Program-made: the position numbers and the translations under genes
The notes under the pieces: generated by a model
What the model saw: only the letters and a program-made list of their open reading frames with translations
Database searches by the model: none
What the model was told of the DNA's origin: nothing
Source: an uncultured Collinsella sp.
GTDB taxonomy: Bacteria; Actinomycetota; Coriobacteriia; Coriobacteriales; Coriobacteriaceae
Assembly (NCBI GenBank): GCA_902464645.1
Contig: CABQKL010000114.1
Span: 1 to 5,551 of the forward strand
Length of the DNA stretch: 5,551 nucleotides
Direction of reading: 5' to 3'
Shown here: positions 1 to 5,551 of the stretch, piece by piece
Position numbering within the stretch: position 1 is the first letter of the stretch
Layout of the letters: each line of letters starts with the position of its first letter

Positions 1-191
1 GCCTCCTCGTTATGCGCCGCGATAAAGAAGGCATAGCGGTGGAGTTTTTTGGCCTTGGGAGGCGCGACCTCGCCACGAAGAGCGCCGATGACAAAGAAGA
101 CCACCTGGTACAGAAAGCAGACCGTGAGCAGCGTGACGACAATCTGGTTGAAGATCACGATGGGTGTGTTGGTTTGTAAAAAGGCGAGCAT
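1..191 (-). CDS. Family 2 glycosyltransferase, membrane-anchored (5' end only)
   Basis: Translating the minus strand from an ATG at 191 gives an open frame of 63 codons that runs off the left edge. The protein starts MLAFLQTNTP, has one strongly hydrophobic stretch at about residues 10-38 (a membrane segment ending in VVFFVIGAL), then a short basic linker, and then HRYAFFIAAHNEEA. A membrane helix followed by 'aromatic-x-[F/V]-I-A-A-x-N-E-E' is the usual N-terminus of processive or polyprenyl-type GT2 enzymes, where this strand begins the nucleotide-sugar-binding GT-A fold. The start is chosen because GGGAG lies 5 nt upstream; the frame stays open for only a few codons before that, and the one other candidate is a TTG at 206. 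The donor and acceptor sugars cannot be told from the fragment. It may act in cell-surface polysaccharide or glycolipid synthesis (inference). It lies 82 bp downstream of the pseudouridine synthase on the same strand, so it may be read from the same transcript or from its own promoter. Confidence 0.75.
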   Translation of the reverse strand, partial: MLAFLQTNTPIVIFNQIVVTLLTVCFLYQVVFFVIGALRGEVAPPKAKKLHRYAFFIAAHNEE

Positions 192-273
192 GCAGGCTCC
201 CAGCAACGCGTTACGTAAACAATCGTATATCTTACCGCAGGCTTACCGAGTTCAAGAAACCACCTAATACTGG
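192..273 (-). other. Gap upstream of the glycosyltransferase; weak promoter candidate
   Basis: On the minus strand this gap has TTGAAC (250-255), a fair -35 match, followed by TAAGAT (spacer 15) or TATACG at 224-229 (spacer 20). Neither spacing is ideal, so the promoter is only a possibility. The heptamer CTTACCG occurs twice, at 231-237 and 242-248, in direct orientation with an 11-bp period, and TTACGTAA (211-218) is a perfect 8-bp palindrome. I see no convincing intrinsic terminator after the pseudouridine synthase, so read-through into the glycosyltransferase is possible. Confidence 0.25.
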
Positions 274-1287
274 CTAGGCTTCGAGCAGACCGAGCTGCGG
301 GACAATTTCGTCACCGGCGGCAGTGCGGCCGAGCGAACGCGGGGCCAGGTCATCCAGAACCGCGGCAAGGTCCCACGGCAGCTCATCACGGCACTCAATG
401 CGCTCCCCCGTCGCGGGATGGTCGAATGCCACGCGCCAAGAATGAAGGAACTGCCTGGTCAGACCCTGATCGGCACGCGCATCGCACTTACCGTAGAGTG
501 GATCGCCCACGCAGGCGTGGTTGATATGACGCATGTGCACGCGAATCTGATGCGTGCGGCCGGTAAACAGGTGACACTCGACAAGCGTGTAGCCGTCGTC
601 GAAACGCGTGGAATCAAAGCGCTCGAGCACCTTGAAGGTCGTGATGGCCTGGCGCGCAAAGGGGTCATCAGAAACCGCCATCTTCACGCGGTCGCGCGTC
701 GATCGGGCAATACCGGTGTTGATAGTGCCCTCGTCCATGGCGATGTGTCCGTGAACGAGCGTGATATAGCGACGGTCGAGCGTGCGCGTGCGGATGAGAT
801 TTTGAAGCGCGCGCTGGGTGTCATCGTCTTTTGCCGCGAGCATAAGGCCCGAGGTATCGCGATCCAGGCGATGCACGATGCCGGGTCGGTCCTCGCCTTG
901 CACGGTACCAAGATGATCGATGCCGCAGTGGTAGACCAGGGCGTTCGCAAGGGTGCCGCTCTCGTGACCATGGGCGGGATGGCACACGAGACCGCGCTGT
1001 TTGGAGAGTACGATGAGGTAGTCGTCCTCGTAGCGAATATCGAGCGGGATGGCCTCGGGAATCACATCGGTCGGATCGTGCGGCTCGGGCAAGTCGACCG
1101 AGATACGGTCACCGGAGCGCACGGCATATTTTTTTGATAGGCAGGTCTCGCCGTTGACGGCAACGGCACCGCCCTCGATCAGATGTGCGCAGGCAGAGCG
1201 CGTGGGACAGCCATCGTTGGCGCCCAGATAGGCGTCGAGACGCTGAACAGCGGAATCGTCGGCAACGAGAATATGGATGTCGGCCAT
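274..1287 (-). CDS. RluA/RluD-family 23S rRNA pseudouridine synthase
   Basis: The 337-residue protein has the two-domain layout of large RluA-family enzymes, which turn specific uridines in 23S rRNA into pseudouridine in the cytoplasm. Residues about 15-70 form an S4 RNA-binding domain (QRLDAYL, then TRSACAHLIEGGAVAVNG and SGDRI). The catalytic domain follows: HRLDRDTSG at 139-147 carries the catalytic Asp142, TGRTHQIRVH is at 242-251 and the GDPLYGK strand at 261-267. All key residues are present. The usual 'NKPxGL' loop reads SKQRGLVCHP here, and the last ~30 residues form a short tail beyond the fold. The length fits RluD-type proteins (about 300-340), but the RluD, RluC and YlyB-type specificities cannot be separated by eye, so no symbol is given. 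The ATG overlaps the lspA stop codon as TAATG, with AAAGGA about 10 nt upstream inside lspA, which indicates translational coupling. The lspA-rluD order is common in Gram-positive genomes. Confidence 0.95.
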   Translation of the reverse strand: MADIHILVADDSAVQRLDAYLGANDGCPTRSACAHLIEGGAVAVNGETCLSKKYAVRSGDRISVDLPEPHDPTDVIPEAIPLDIRYEDDYLIVLSKQRGLVCHPAHGHESGTLANALVYHCGIDHLGTVQGEDRPGIVHRLDRDTSGLMLAAKDDDTQRALQNLIRTRTLDRRYITLVHGHIAMDEGTINTGIARSTRDRVKMAVSDDPFARQAITTFKVLERFDSTRFDDGYTLVECHLFTGRTHQIRVHMRHINHACVGDPLYGKCDARADQGLTRQFLHSWRVAFDHPATGERIECRDELPWDLAAVLDDLAPRSLGRTAAGDEIVPQLGLLEA

Positions 1288-1886
1288 TAGCGCTCATTCC
1301 TTTCGCGAATCTTGCGGGCACGCTCCCCACGCTGCTTGGCTTTGCGTTTGGCGCGGGCCTCGTCACGGGCGTTGAGCTCGGCGGTCGCATCGACCTCGCG
1401 AGCGGCGGGACTCAAGAACATGTAACCGATAAGCGCCAACACAACACCGACCGTAATGCCGATATCGGCCACGTTAAAGACAGGAAAGTCGATGAACGTG
1501 GTGGCAATGAAATCGGTCACGAAGCCAAAGGCGAGGCGGTCGATCGCGTTACCGATGGCGCCGCCCGCAACCATAGCCATGCCTACAACCTCAAGATGGG
1601 CGAGCTGGGGCGCACGAACGAGGTACACGGCAATAGCGATAATGACCGCCAACGCCAGCACGGCAAACGCGATGCCATGCCCCTCACCCATGCTAAAGGC
1701 GGCTCCGATATTGCGAACAAACAGGAAATCGATCACGCTGGGAATAACGGTCATATGCAGGGCATCGCCCACGGAACGAACCGCAAGCTTGGTCAGCTGG
1801 TCAACGAGCAACACAACGAGCGCCACGCCACCAGCAACACCCAACCGCCAACGCAAAGGCGGCGTCATATCCGCACCACGACCCAA
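1287..1886 (-). CDS. lspA: Lipoprotein signal peptidase (signal peptidase II)
   Basis: LspA is an integral-membrane aspartyl protease that removes the signal peptide from diacylglyceryl-modified prolipoproteins. The 199-residue frame has four hydrophobic segments (about 15-35, 67-90, 96-114 and 140-160) and every family motif: DQLTK at 29-33, RNIGAAFS at 58-65, GGAIGNAIDR at 108-117 and FNVAD at 137-141. The catalytic aspartates are Asp116 and Asp141. After the last helix comes an unusually long basic tail of about 38 residues rich in Lys, Arg and Glu, probably cytoplasmic; it extends the protein beyond the usual ~160 residues. The listed start is a TTG with a GGGGA-type ribosome site about 5 nt upstream. 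An in-frame ATG at 1868 (MTPPLRWRLG) gives 193 residues and a normal short N-terminus, but has no clear ribosome site; either may be right. The stop overlaps the next gene's ATG. The ileS terminator lies upstream, so lspA probably has its own promoter. Confidence 0.95.
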   Translation of the reverse strand: MGRGADMTPPLRWRLGVAGGVALVVLLVDQLTKLAVRSVGDALHMTVIPSVIDFLFVRNIGAAFSMGEGHGIAFAVLALAVIIAIAVYLVRAPQLAHLEVVGMAMVAGGAIGNAIDRLAFGFVTDFIATTFIDFPVFNVADIGITVGVVLALIGYMFLSPAAREVDATAELNARDEARAKRKAKQRGERARKIRERNER

Positions 1887-1934
1887 AGAAATCCCCTACC
1901 CTCAAAAATCGAATTACGTTTAATGCAAAGAACC

Positions 1935-1970
1935 ATCTTATATTGCCATACGCTGAACGCACGACATATA
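1935..1970 (-). promoter_or_regulatory. Possible lspA promoter region
   Basis: Between the ileS terminator and lspA the minus strand is locally AT-rich and contains TATAAGAT (1935-1942), a plausible -10 element about 50 bp before the start codon. No good -35 hexamer sits at the usual spacing. A promoter is expected here because transcription from ileS should stop at 1996-2035, but its exact position is a guess. Nothing else recognisable is seen in 1887-1995. Confidence 0.3.
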
Positions 1971-1995
1971 CACCAACGCAAGCGAAATAACCAGC

Positions 1996-2035
1996 TAAAA
2001 ACGAAAGCGGCATCCCGAAAAACAGAATGCCGCTT
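1996..2035 (-). terminator. Intrinsic terminator of ileS
   Basis: Read on the minus strand, AAGCGGCAT (2027-2035) pairs perfectly with ATGCCGCTT (2005-2013). The stem continues inward through UCUG/CGGG with two U-G wobbles to give 13 pairs closed by a UUUUU loop (2018-2022). A U-rich run (TTTCGTTTTT, 1997-2006) follows at once. This is a textbook Rho-independent terminator about 70 bp after the ileS stop. The plus-strand reading has no U-tract, so it works in one direction only. It separates ileS from lspA. Confidence 0.9.
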
Positions 2036-2049
2036 GAATGTGACACAGG

Positions 2050-2107
2050 TAGTCAATGGGGACGTTCTTGTTAGACTAGTCGTTTAAGAACGTCCCCAAC
2101 GACTAGT
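2050..2107. repeat. REP-like nested inverted repeat at the ileS 3' end
   Basis: TGGGGACGTTCTT (2057-2069) is the exact inverted copy of AAGAACGTCCCCA (2086-2098), with a 16-nt loop. Across a 2-bp mismatch the arms extend to TAGTC/GACTA (2050-2054 and 2101-2105), so 18 of 20 positions pair. A second perfect inverted repeat interlocks with it: ACTAGTCGTT (2075-2084) with AACGACTAGT (2098-2107). The loop also holds the palindrome GACTAGTC (2074-2081). A GTAG tetranucleotide sits at the left edge (2049-2052), as in many REP units mobilised by REP-associated tyrosine transposases. No U-tract follows on either strand, so this is not a standard terminator. The ileS stop codon (2103-2105) lies inside the right arm. 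A REP/MITE-like identity is inference; only one copy is visible in the window. Confidence 0.75.
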
Positions 2108-4907
2108 TCAGCGCCTCCGCGCAGCGCTTACAGATCTGCGCGTGGCCGTTGTACTCGCCGACGGTGGTGCGATAGTTCCAGCAACGGTCGCAGCACTCGC
2201 CCTCGGCAGCCTCGATGGCAACGGAGAGCTCCTCACCCTGGGTCAGCTCAACATCGGAGACGATGTAGAACTCGGCCAGGTCGACCGCCTTGTCGCCGGT
2301 CAACAGCGCATACATCTCAGCGGGAACGACCGCCTTGACACGGACCTGCTGGCTCTTGGTGAAGGTGCCGGCGGAGCGGGCATCCTCAAGGGCCTTGGTC
2401 ACGGCGCTACGGAGCTCGAGCGAAGCCTCGAGCACGCCCTCGAACTCATTGGCCTCGTCGACCGTGATGGGCGACTTGTACCAATCGAGCAGCGCGGCGT
2501 ACTTCTGGTGGTCGACGCAGCCGGCGGGCGCATAGGCCATGGCCTCATCGACGGTGTAGGACAGGATCGGCTGCAAATCGCGCATGAGCATCGAGAAGAG
2601 CTCGGCGAGCACGGTCTGGGCGCTGCGGCGCTCGAGCGAGCCGGGCTTTTCGCAGTACAGACGGTCCTTCAGGGCGTCGAGGTACACGTTGGAAAGCTCG
2701 GTAACCACGAAGTCGTAGAGCGCACGGTAGGCGCGCGGGAACTCGTAGCTGGCGTAGGCATCGTCGACCTCGGCCTGAACCTGGGTCAGACGGGCAACCA
2801 TGAGCTTGTCGAGCGGCAGCAGGTCGGCAAAGGCGACGCCGTCGGTCTCGGGCTCAAACTGACCCTCGAGCTCGGAGAGCAGGAAGCGCAGCGTGTTGCG
2901 GAAACGACGGTAGGCATCGGACGTACGAGCAAGGATCTCGTGGTCGATGGAGACATCGGAGCTGGTATCGACCGAGGCGACCCACAGGCGGATGATGTCG
3001 GCGCCCATCTCATCACAGACCTTGTTGGGGTCGATGACGTTACCGAGCGACTTGGACATCTTGCGGCCCTGGCCGTCGAGCGTGAAGCCCTGCGAGACGA
3101 CCGCCTTGTACGGAGCATGGCCGTTGGCACCCACCGACGTGAGCAGCGAGCTCTGGAACCAACCGCGATGCTGGTCGGAGCCCTCAAGATACACGTCCGC
3201 CGGATACTCCAGCTCGGGGCGATACTCGCAGACGGCCTTCCAAGACACGCCGGAGTCCCACCACACGTCGAGGATATCCTTATCGGCCTTGAGGTGATGG
3301 CCACCGCACTTGGGGCAGACGCAGGCCTCGCCCAGGTAGCTCTCGGGAGCGTCGATGAACCAGGCGTCGGAGCCCTTCTCATGGAAGAGCTTGATGACGG
3401 CGTCGAGCGTGGCATCGTTCATGACCTTCTCGCCGCAGTCGGCGCAGGTGTAGCTGGGGATAGGCACGCCCCAGTTGCGCTGACGGCTGATGCACCAGTC
3501 GGGACGCTGCTCGACCATGGCACCGATGCGGTTGGCCGCGTGGGCCGGATACCACTTGACGTTCTCGCGGACCTCTTTGCCAGCCTGCTCACGCAAACCG
3601 GTCTTGTCCATCGAGACAAACCACTGGTCGGTAGCACGGAAGAGCACCGGGTGCTTGCAGCGCCAGCAGTGCGGATAGCTGTGCGTGATCTTCTTCTCGA
3701 GGACCAGGGTGCCGCGCTCGCGCAGGAACTCGATGATGTGCGGGTTGGCCTCATCGGTATCCATACCGCTGAAGGGGCCACCGGTGCCAAACTCCTCACC
3801 GGTGTAGAACTTGCCGTCGTCATCGACCGGCATGCAGATGTCGGTGATGCCCTCCTTGAGGCAGGCAAAGTAGTCGTCGACGCCGTGGCCGGGCGAGTTG
3901 TGGACGATACCGGTACCGTCATCGACACCGACGTAATCCGCCAGCAGCGCCACGCCCTCAACGCCGTCAAAGATCGGCTGCTTGTAGTGGATGTGGTGGA
4001 AGGTCTCGGCGGGAACCACGTAGGGCTTGCCGTCGACCATGACCGGGGTGTACTCCCAACCAAACTCCTCACAGCACTTGGGAGCCAGGTCCTCAAGCAT
4101 GACCTCGGCACGACCCTCGTGCTCAACGGCGACATAGGCGGCGCCGGGCTTAAGGGAAACGGCCTGGTCGGAGGGGATGGTCCACGGCGTGGTCGTCCAG
4201 ATGATAAAGTCGACCGGGCCGTCGAAGTTCTCGAGGCCGGCGGGCTTGGAGGTCATCTCAAAGCGCACGAAGATGGACGGGCTCGTCTCATCGGAGTACT
4301 CGATCTCGGCCTCGGCGAGTGCGGTGTGGCAGTGCTTGCACCAGTGAACCGGCTTGTGGCCGCGATAGATCATGCCCTTATCGAACATGGACTTGAAGAC
4401 CTCGATGTCGGCGGCGTCATGCTGGTGATAGAGCGTCAGGTAGGGGTTGTCCCAGTCGCCGAGCACGCCCAGACGACGGAAACCGGCCTTCTGCAGCTCG
4501 ATGTTCTCGACAGCGAACTCGTTGCAGAGCTCACGAATCTTGGCCGTGGGGGTCTGGTTGAACTTCTCGGTACCGAGCTTCTCCTCGACCTTGTGCTCGA
4601 TCGGCTGGCCATGGCAGTCCCAACCGGGGACATAGGGAACCTCATAGCCCTGCATCATCCAGTAGCGGTTGATCATGTCCTTGGAGATCTTGTTCATGGC
4701 ATGGCCGATGTGGATCGGACCGTTGGCGTACGGAGGACCGTCGTGCAGCACAAACTTCTTGTGACCCTCGTTCTTCTTCAGAACCTGCTCGTAGACCTTG
4801 TTGTCCTGCCAGTCCTTGAGTCGCTTGGGCTCGGACTTGGAAAGACCGGCACGCATGGGAAAACCGGTCTTGGGCAGATTCATCGTCTGCTTGTACTCGT
4901 TTGCCAC
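2103..4907 (-). CDS. ileS: Isoleucyl-tRNA synthetase
   Basis: This class Ia cytoplasmic enzyme charges tRNA-Ile and edits misactivated valine. The protein has 934 residues (E. coli 938) and all domains are intact: the HIGH signature at 66-69 (NGPIHIGHA); the CP1 editing domain at about 180-400 with the Thr triad TTTPWTIP at 238-245 and HNSPGHGVDDY at 336-346 (His336, Asp345); WCISRQRNWGVPIP at 471-484; KMSKS at 616-620; an anticodon-binding helical region; and a C-terminal zinc finger CDRCWNY ... CKRC (Cys906, 909, 926, 929). A second Cys cluster, CxxC at 488-491 and CVCPKC at 529-534, suggests a zinc knuckle in the catalytic domain. These features fit the type 1 (mupirocin-sensitive) class. 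GTG at 4907 is chosen because AAAGGGG lies 4 nt upstream and VANEYKQTMNLPKTGFPMRA aligns with the usual IleRS N-terminus. The frame is open upstream to a TTG at 4952, but that extension lies in the T-box terminator U-tract. T-box control precedes it and an intrinsic terminator follows it. Confidence 0.97.
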   Translation of the reverse strand: MANEYKQTMNLPKTGFPMRAGLSKSEPKRLKDWQDNKVYEQVLKKNEGHKKFVLHDGPPYANGPIHIGHAMNKISKDMINRYWMMQGYEVPYVPGWDCHGQPIEHKVEEKLGTEKFNQTPTAKIRELCNEFAVENIELQKAGFRRLGVLGDWDNPYLTLYHQHDAADIEVFKSMFDKGMIYRGHKPVHWCKHCHTALAEAEIEYSDETSPSIFVRFEMTSKPAGLENFDGPVDFIIWTTTPWTIPSDQAVSLKPGAAYVAVEHEGRAEVMLEDLAPKCCEEFGWEYTPVMVDGKPYVVPAETFHHIHYKQPIFDGVEGVALLADYVGVDDGTGIVHNSPGHGVDDYFACLKEGITDICMPVDDDGKFYTGEEFGTGGPFSGMDTDEANPHIIEFLRERGTLVLEKKITHSYPHCWRCKHPVLFRATDQWFVSMDKTGLREQAGKEVRENVKWYPAHAANRIGAMVEQRPDWCISRQRNWGVPIPSYTCADCGEKVMNDATLDAVIKLFHEKGSDAWFIDAPESYLGEACVCPKCGGHHLKADKDILDVWWDSGVSWKAVCEYRPELEYPADVYLEGSDQHRGWFQSSLLTSVGANGHAPYKAVVSQGFTLDGQGRKMSKSLGNVIDPNKVCDEMGADIIRLWVASVDTSSDVSIDHEILARTSDAYRRFRNTLRFLLSELEGQFEPETDGVAFADLLPLDKLMVARLTQVQAEVDDAYASYEFPRAYRALYDFVVTELSNVYLDALKDRLYCEKPGSLERRSAQTVLAELFSMLMRDLQPILSYTVDEAMAYAPAGCVDHQKYAALLDWYKSPITVDEANEFEGVLEASLELRSAVTKALEDARSAGTFTKSQQVRVKAVVPAEMYALLTGDKAVDLAEFYIVSDVELTQGEELSVAIEAAEGECCDRCWNYRTTVGEYNGHAQICKRCAEALN

Positions 4908-4950
4908 GGTACCCCTTTCATGTCGTGGGCGCGCACGCCCGTTGGGCACC

Positions 4951-4988
4951 AAAAAAAGCGCCCGTCCCTACAAGCTGGGACGAAGCGC
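4951..4988 (-). terminator. T-box terminator (attenuator) in the ileS leader
   Basis: On the minus strand CGTCCC (4977-4982) pairs with GGGACG (4963-4968) around an 8-nt loop. After a small internal loop, GCGC (4985-4988) pairs with GCGC (4958-4961), and seven U residues follow (4951-4957). The CGUCCC strand is also the 3' strand of the antiterminator, so the two folds exclude each other. This makes the T-box transcriptional, not translational, unlike the ileS T-boxes of mycobacteria and their relatives. Confidence 0.92.
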
Positions 4989-5257
4989 ACAAATCGAGCT
5001 GTACGCTCGCAAAAGCTCTTCGCTTAACCACCCAGCTTAGATGCCCTCGCCCGCATATTCGCGCGCTCGCATCCGTTACTCGGCTGGCCTGTATCGACGA
5101 CCATCTCGGCGATATCTACTAAGACGTGCCTGTGCGGCGCGCCCGTTGGGACCGCAGCTCCGGGGTGATTTTCATCGGTCGCATGCACGGGTTCTCAGCG
5201 CTCCCCGCTCTCTGTAGCATGCGGACGGCCGACTACTCGTCCCCATCAACGCTTATG
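4951..5257 (-). promoter_or_regulatory. T-box riboswitch, tRNA-Ile specific, controlling ileS
   Basis: The roughly 300-nt leader carries the classical T-box elements in order on the minus strand. Stem I begins with GATGGGGACGAGTAG (AGUAG within 5231-5241), then AGAGAGCGGGG (5203-5213), then the apical loop GCUGAGA (5193-5199), which matches GNUGNRA. The specifier is AUC (5167-5169), followed by A and then CCCCGGAGC, as in other ileS leaders; AUC is an Ile codon. The antiterminator is AAGCUGGG (5031-5038) paired with CCCAGCUU (4972-4979), a 7-nt bulge UGGUUAA (5024-5030), and helix GCGAAG/CUUCGU (5018-5023 and 4980-4985). UGGU in the bulge complements the ACCA end of uncharged tRNA-Ile. The bulge differs from the usual UGGNACC after UGGU. 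A 5-bp hairpin, CGAGC/GCTCG (4995-5009), sits in the apical loop of the antiterminator. The 5' end is set by the predicted promoter. Stems II and III between 5041 and 5150 were not resolved. Confidence 0.93.
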
Positions 5258-5263
5258 CGGAGT

Positions 5264-5292
5264 ATGCTAGCACGTTCCGCGCCGGCGAAAAA
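5264..5292 (-). promoter_or_regulatory. Predicted promoter of the ileS T-box transcript
   Basis: On the minus strand TGCTAGCAT is an extended -10 element (TGnTAnnnT) with its hexamer TAGCAT at 5264-5269. A poor -35 candidate, TTTTTC, lies 17 nt upstream (5287-5292). Transcription would start near 5257, a few bases before the first conserved T-box segment, which supports the placement. The extended -10 may make up for the weak -35. Confidence 0.55.
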
Positions 5293-5393
5293 CCCTCAAC
5301 ACTGGTTTTATACGTTCGAAATATCTCGCGGCTGTGGACCTTCTCTAGGAGCAAAATACCTGAAAGCACTCTATCGAACGAAAGAAGGTTGCT
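5270..5393 (+). other. Divergent intergenic region between the ileS leader and the dehydrogenase gene
   Basis: This stretch holds the 5' control region of the plus-strand gene starting at 5394. CGTTCGA (5313-5319, overlapping the palindrome TTCGAA) and its exact inverse TCGAACG (5374-5380) lie about 60 bp apart. AGAAGG (5383-5388), 5 nt before the ATG, is the ribosome site of the next gene. No plus-strand -35/-10 pair stands out clearly. No gene is seen here. Confidence 0.4.
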
Positions 5394-5551
5394 ATGCGCA
5401 CGATTGGAATGAGCGACTACACCGTCGGCGAGGATTGCTTTGACGAGCTGCCCGGCGCGCTGGCCGAATACAGAGCGACCAAGGTCGCCATCATCGGTGG
5501 TAAGCGAGCACTTGCCGCAGCACTTCCCGGTATCGAAGCTGCGCTGGCAGG
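5394..5551 (+). CDS. Iron-containing alcohol dehydrogenase / glycerol dehydrogenase-like protein (5' end only)
   Basis: The ATG at 5394 is preceded by AGAAGG at a 5-nt spacing, and the frame stays open to the right edge (52 complete codons). The protein starts MRTIGMSDYTVGEDCFDELP, then has ATKVAIIGGKRALAAALPGIEAAL. The pattern 'Y-x-x-G-x-[D/G]-x-[F/I]-x-x-L', a short helix and then a hydrophobic strand ending in GG-K-x-A is typical of the N-terminal dinucleotide-binding domain of the Fe-ADH superfamily (GldA and relatives), in which an early beta strand of the form 'VVGDKFVL' precedes the GGG cofactor loop. The metal-binding histidines and the cofactor loop lie outside the window, so substrate, metal and cofactor cannot be assigned. 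Related folds such as glycerol-1-phosphate dehydrogenase or 3-dehydroquinate synthase remain possible. It is divergent from ileS with no evident functional link. Confidence 0.65.
   Translation, partial: MRTIGMSDYTVGEDCFDELPGALAEYRATKVAIIGGKRALAAALPGIEAALA

Noticed and set aside
49..267. 72-codon plus-strand frame at the left edge
   Set aside because: The minus strand here encodes a good glycosyltransferase N-terminus with a ribosome site and membrane helix, and the plus-strand product looks random.
418..1137. 239-codon plus-strand frame opposite the pseudouridine synthase
   Set aside because: It is a shadow of a gene with intact catalytic motifs on the other strand; no family features are seen.
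2050..2107. The nested palindrome as the ileS terminator, or as one complete H-type pseudoknot
   Set aside because: No U-tract follows either stem and a canonical terminator lies just downstream. The connecting segments are too short for both full stems to form together, so alternating hairpins are more likely.
4880..4921. 13-codon minus-strand mini-ORF starting at ATG 4921 and ending at ATGA inside ileS
   Set aside because: A leader peptide was considered, but it has no Shine-Dalgarno site, no isoleucine codons and overlaps the ileS start out of frame. The T-box already explains regulation.
2142..5027. 961-codon open frame on the plus strand opposite ileS
   Set aside because: It is an antisense shadow of ileS caused by GC-rich codon bias. 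It has no ribosome site, its product is low-complexity with no recognisable domain, and the opposite strand encodes an unmistakable full-length IleRS and its T-box.
5231..5245. Similarity of GGGGACG/TAGTC in the T-box leader to the repeat at 2050-2107
   Set aside because: In the leader these bases are part of the conserved T-box Stem I, and the flanking sequence does not match the repeat, so a second repeat copy is not supported.
5126..5443. 105-codon plus-strand frame across the T-box and promoter region
   Set aside because: It crosses the T-box leader and overlaps the dehydrogenase start in another frame; no ribosome site or domain supports it.

Overview
The window looks like a chromosomal housekeeping segment from a GC-rich member of the Coriobacteriia (Actinomycetota), most likely Collinsella or a close relative. 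This rests on the GC-rich codon use, on the character of the IleS, LspA and RluA-family proteins, and on a transcriptional T-box in front of ileS. The genus is inferred from protein character, not from a database match.

Layout from left to right. At the left edge is the 5' end of a minus-strand, membrane-anchored family 2 glycosyltransferase gene, cut by the window (1-191). An 83-bp gap follows. Next come two minus-strand genes read right to left: lspA (lipoprotein signal peptidase, 1287-1886) and an RluA/RluD-type pseudouridine synthase (274-1287). They overlap at TAATG and form a translationally coupled pair. The gap 1887-2102 holds the probable lspA promoter region, a strong intrinsic terminator for ileS (1996-2035) and a compact nested palindrome (2050-2107) that looks like a REP-type mobile repeat. 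Then comes ileS, a full-length isoleucyl-tRNA synthetase on the minus strand (2103-4907, GTG start). Its leader (about 4951-5257) is a tRNA-Ile-sensing T-box riboswitch with AGUAG, AGAGAGC, GCUGAGA and AUC specifier elements, an antiterminator and a competing terminator. A divergent plus-strand gene begins at 5394 and runs off the right edge; it looks like an iron-containing alcohol dehydrogenase (glycerol dehydrogenase-like).

How the parts work together. Uncharged tRNA-Ile should pair with the leader, stabilise the antiterminator and allow ileS transcription, so synthetase supply follows isoleucylation demand. ileS appears monocistronic because a strong terminator follows it. lspA and the pseudouridine synthase then form a separate unit for lipoprotein maturation and rRNA modification, a common pairing in Gram-positive bacteria.

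The two most interesting items are the T-box, whose 7-nt bulge reads UGGUUAA instead of the textbook UGGNACC, and the doubly palindromic repeat whose two stems are mutually exclusive and which supplies the ileS stop codon. I found no defence system, CRISPR array, prophage or other clearly novel gene system.
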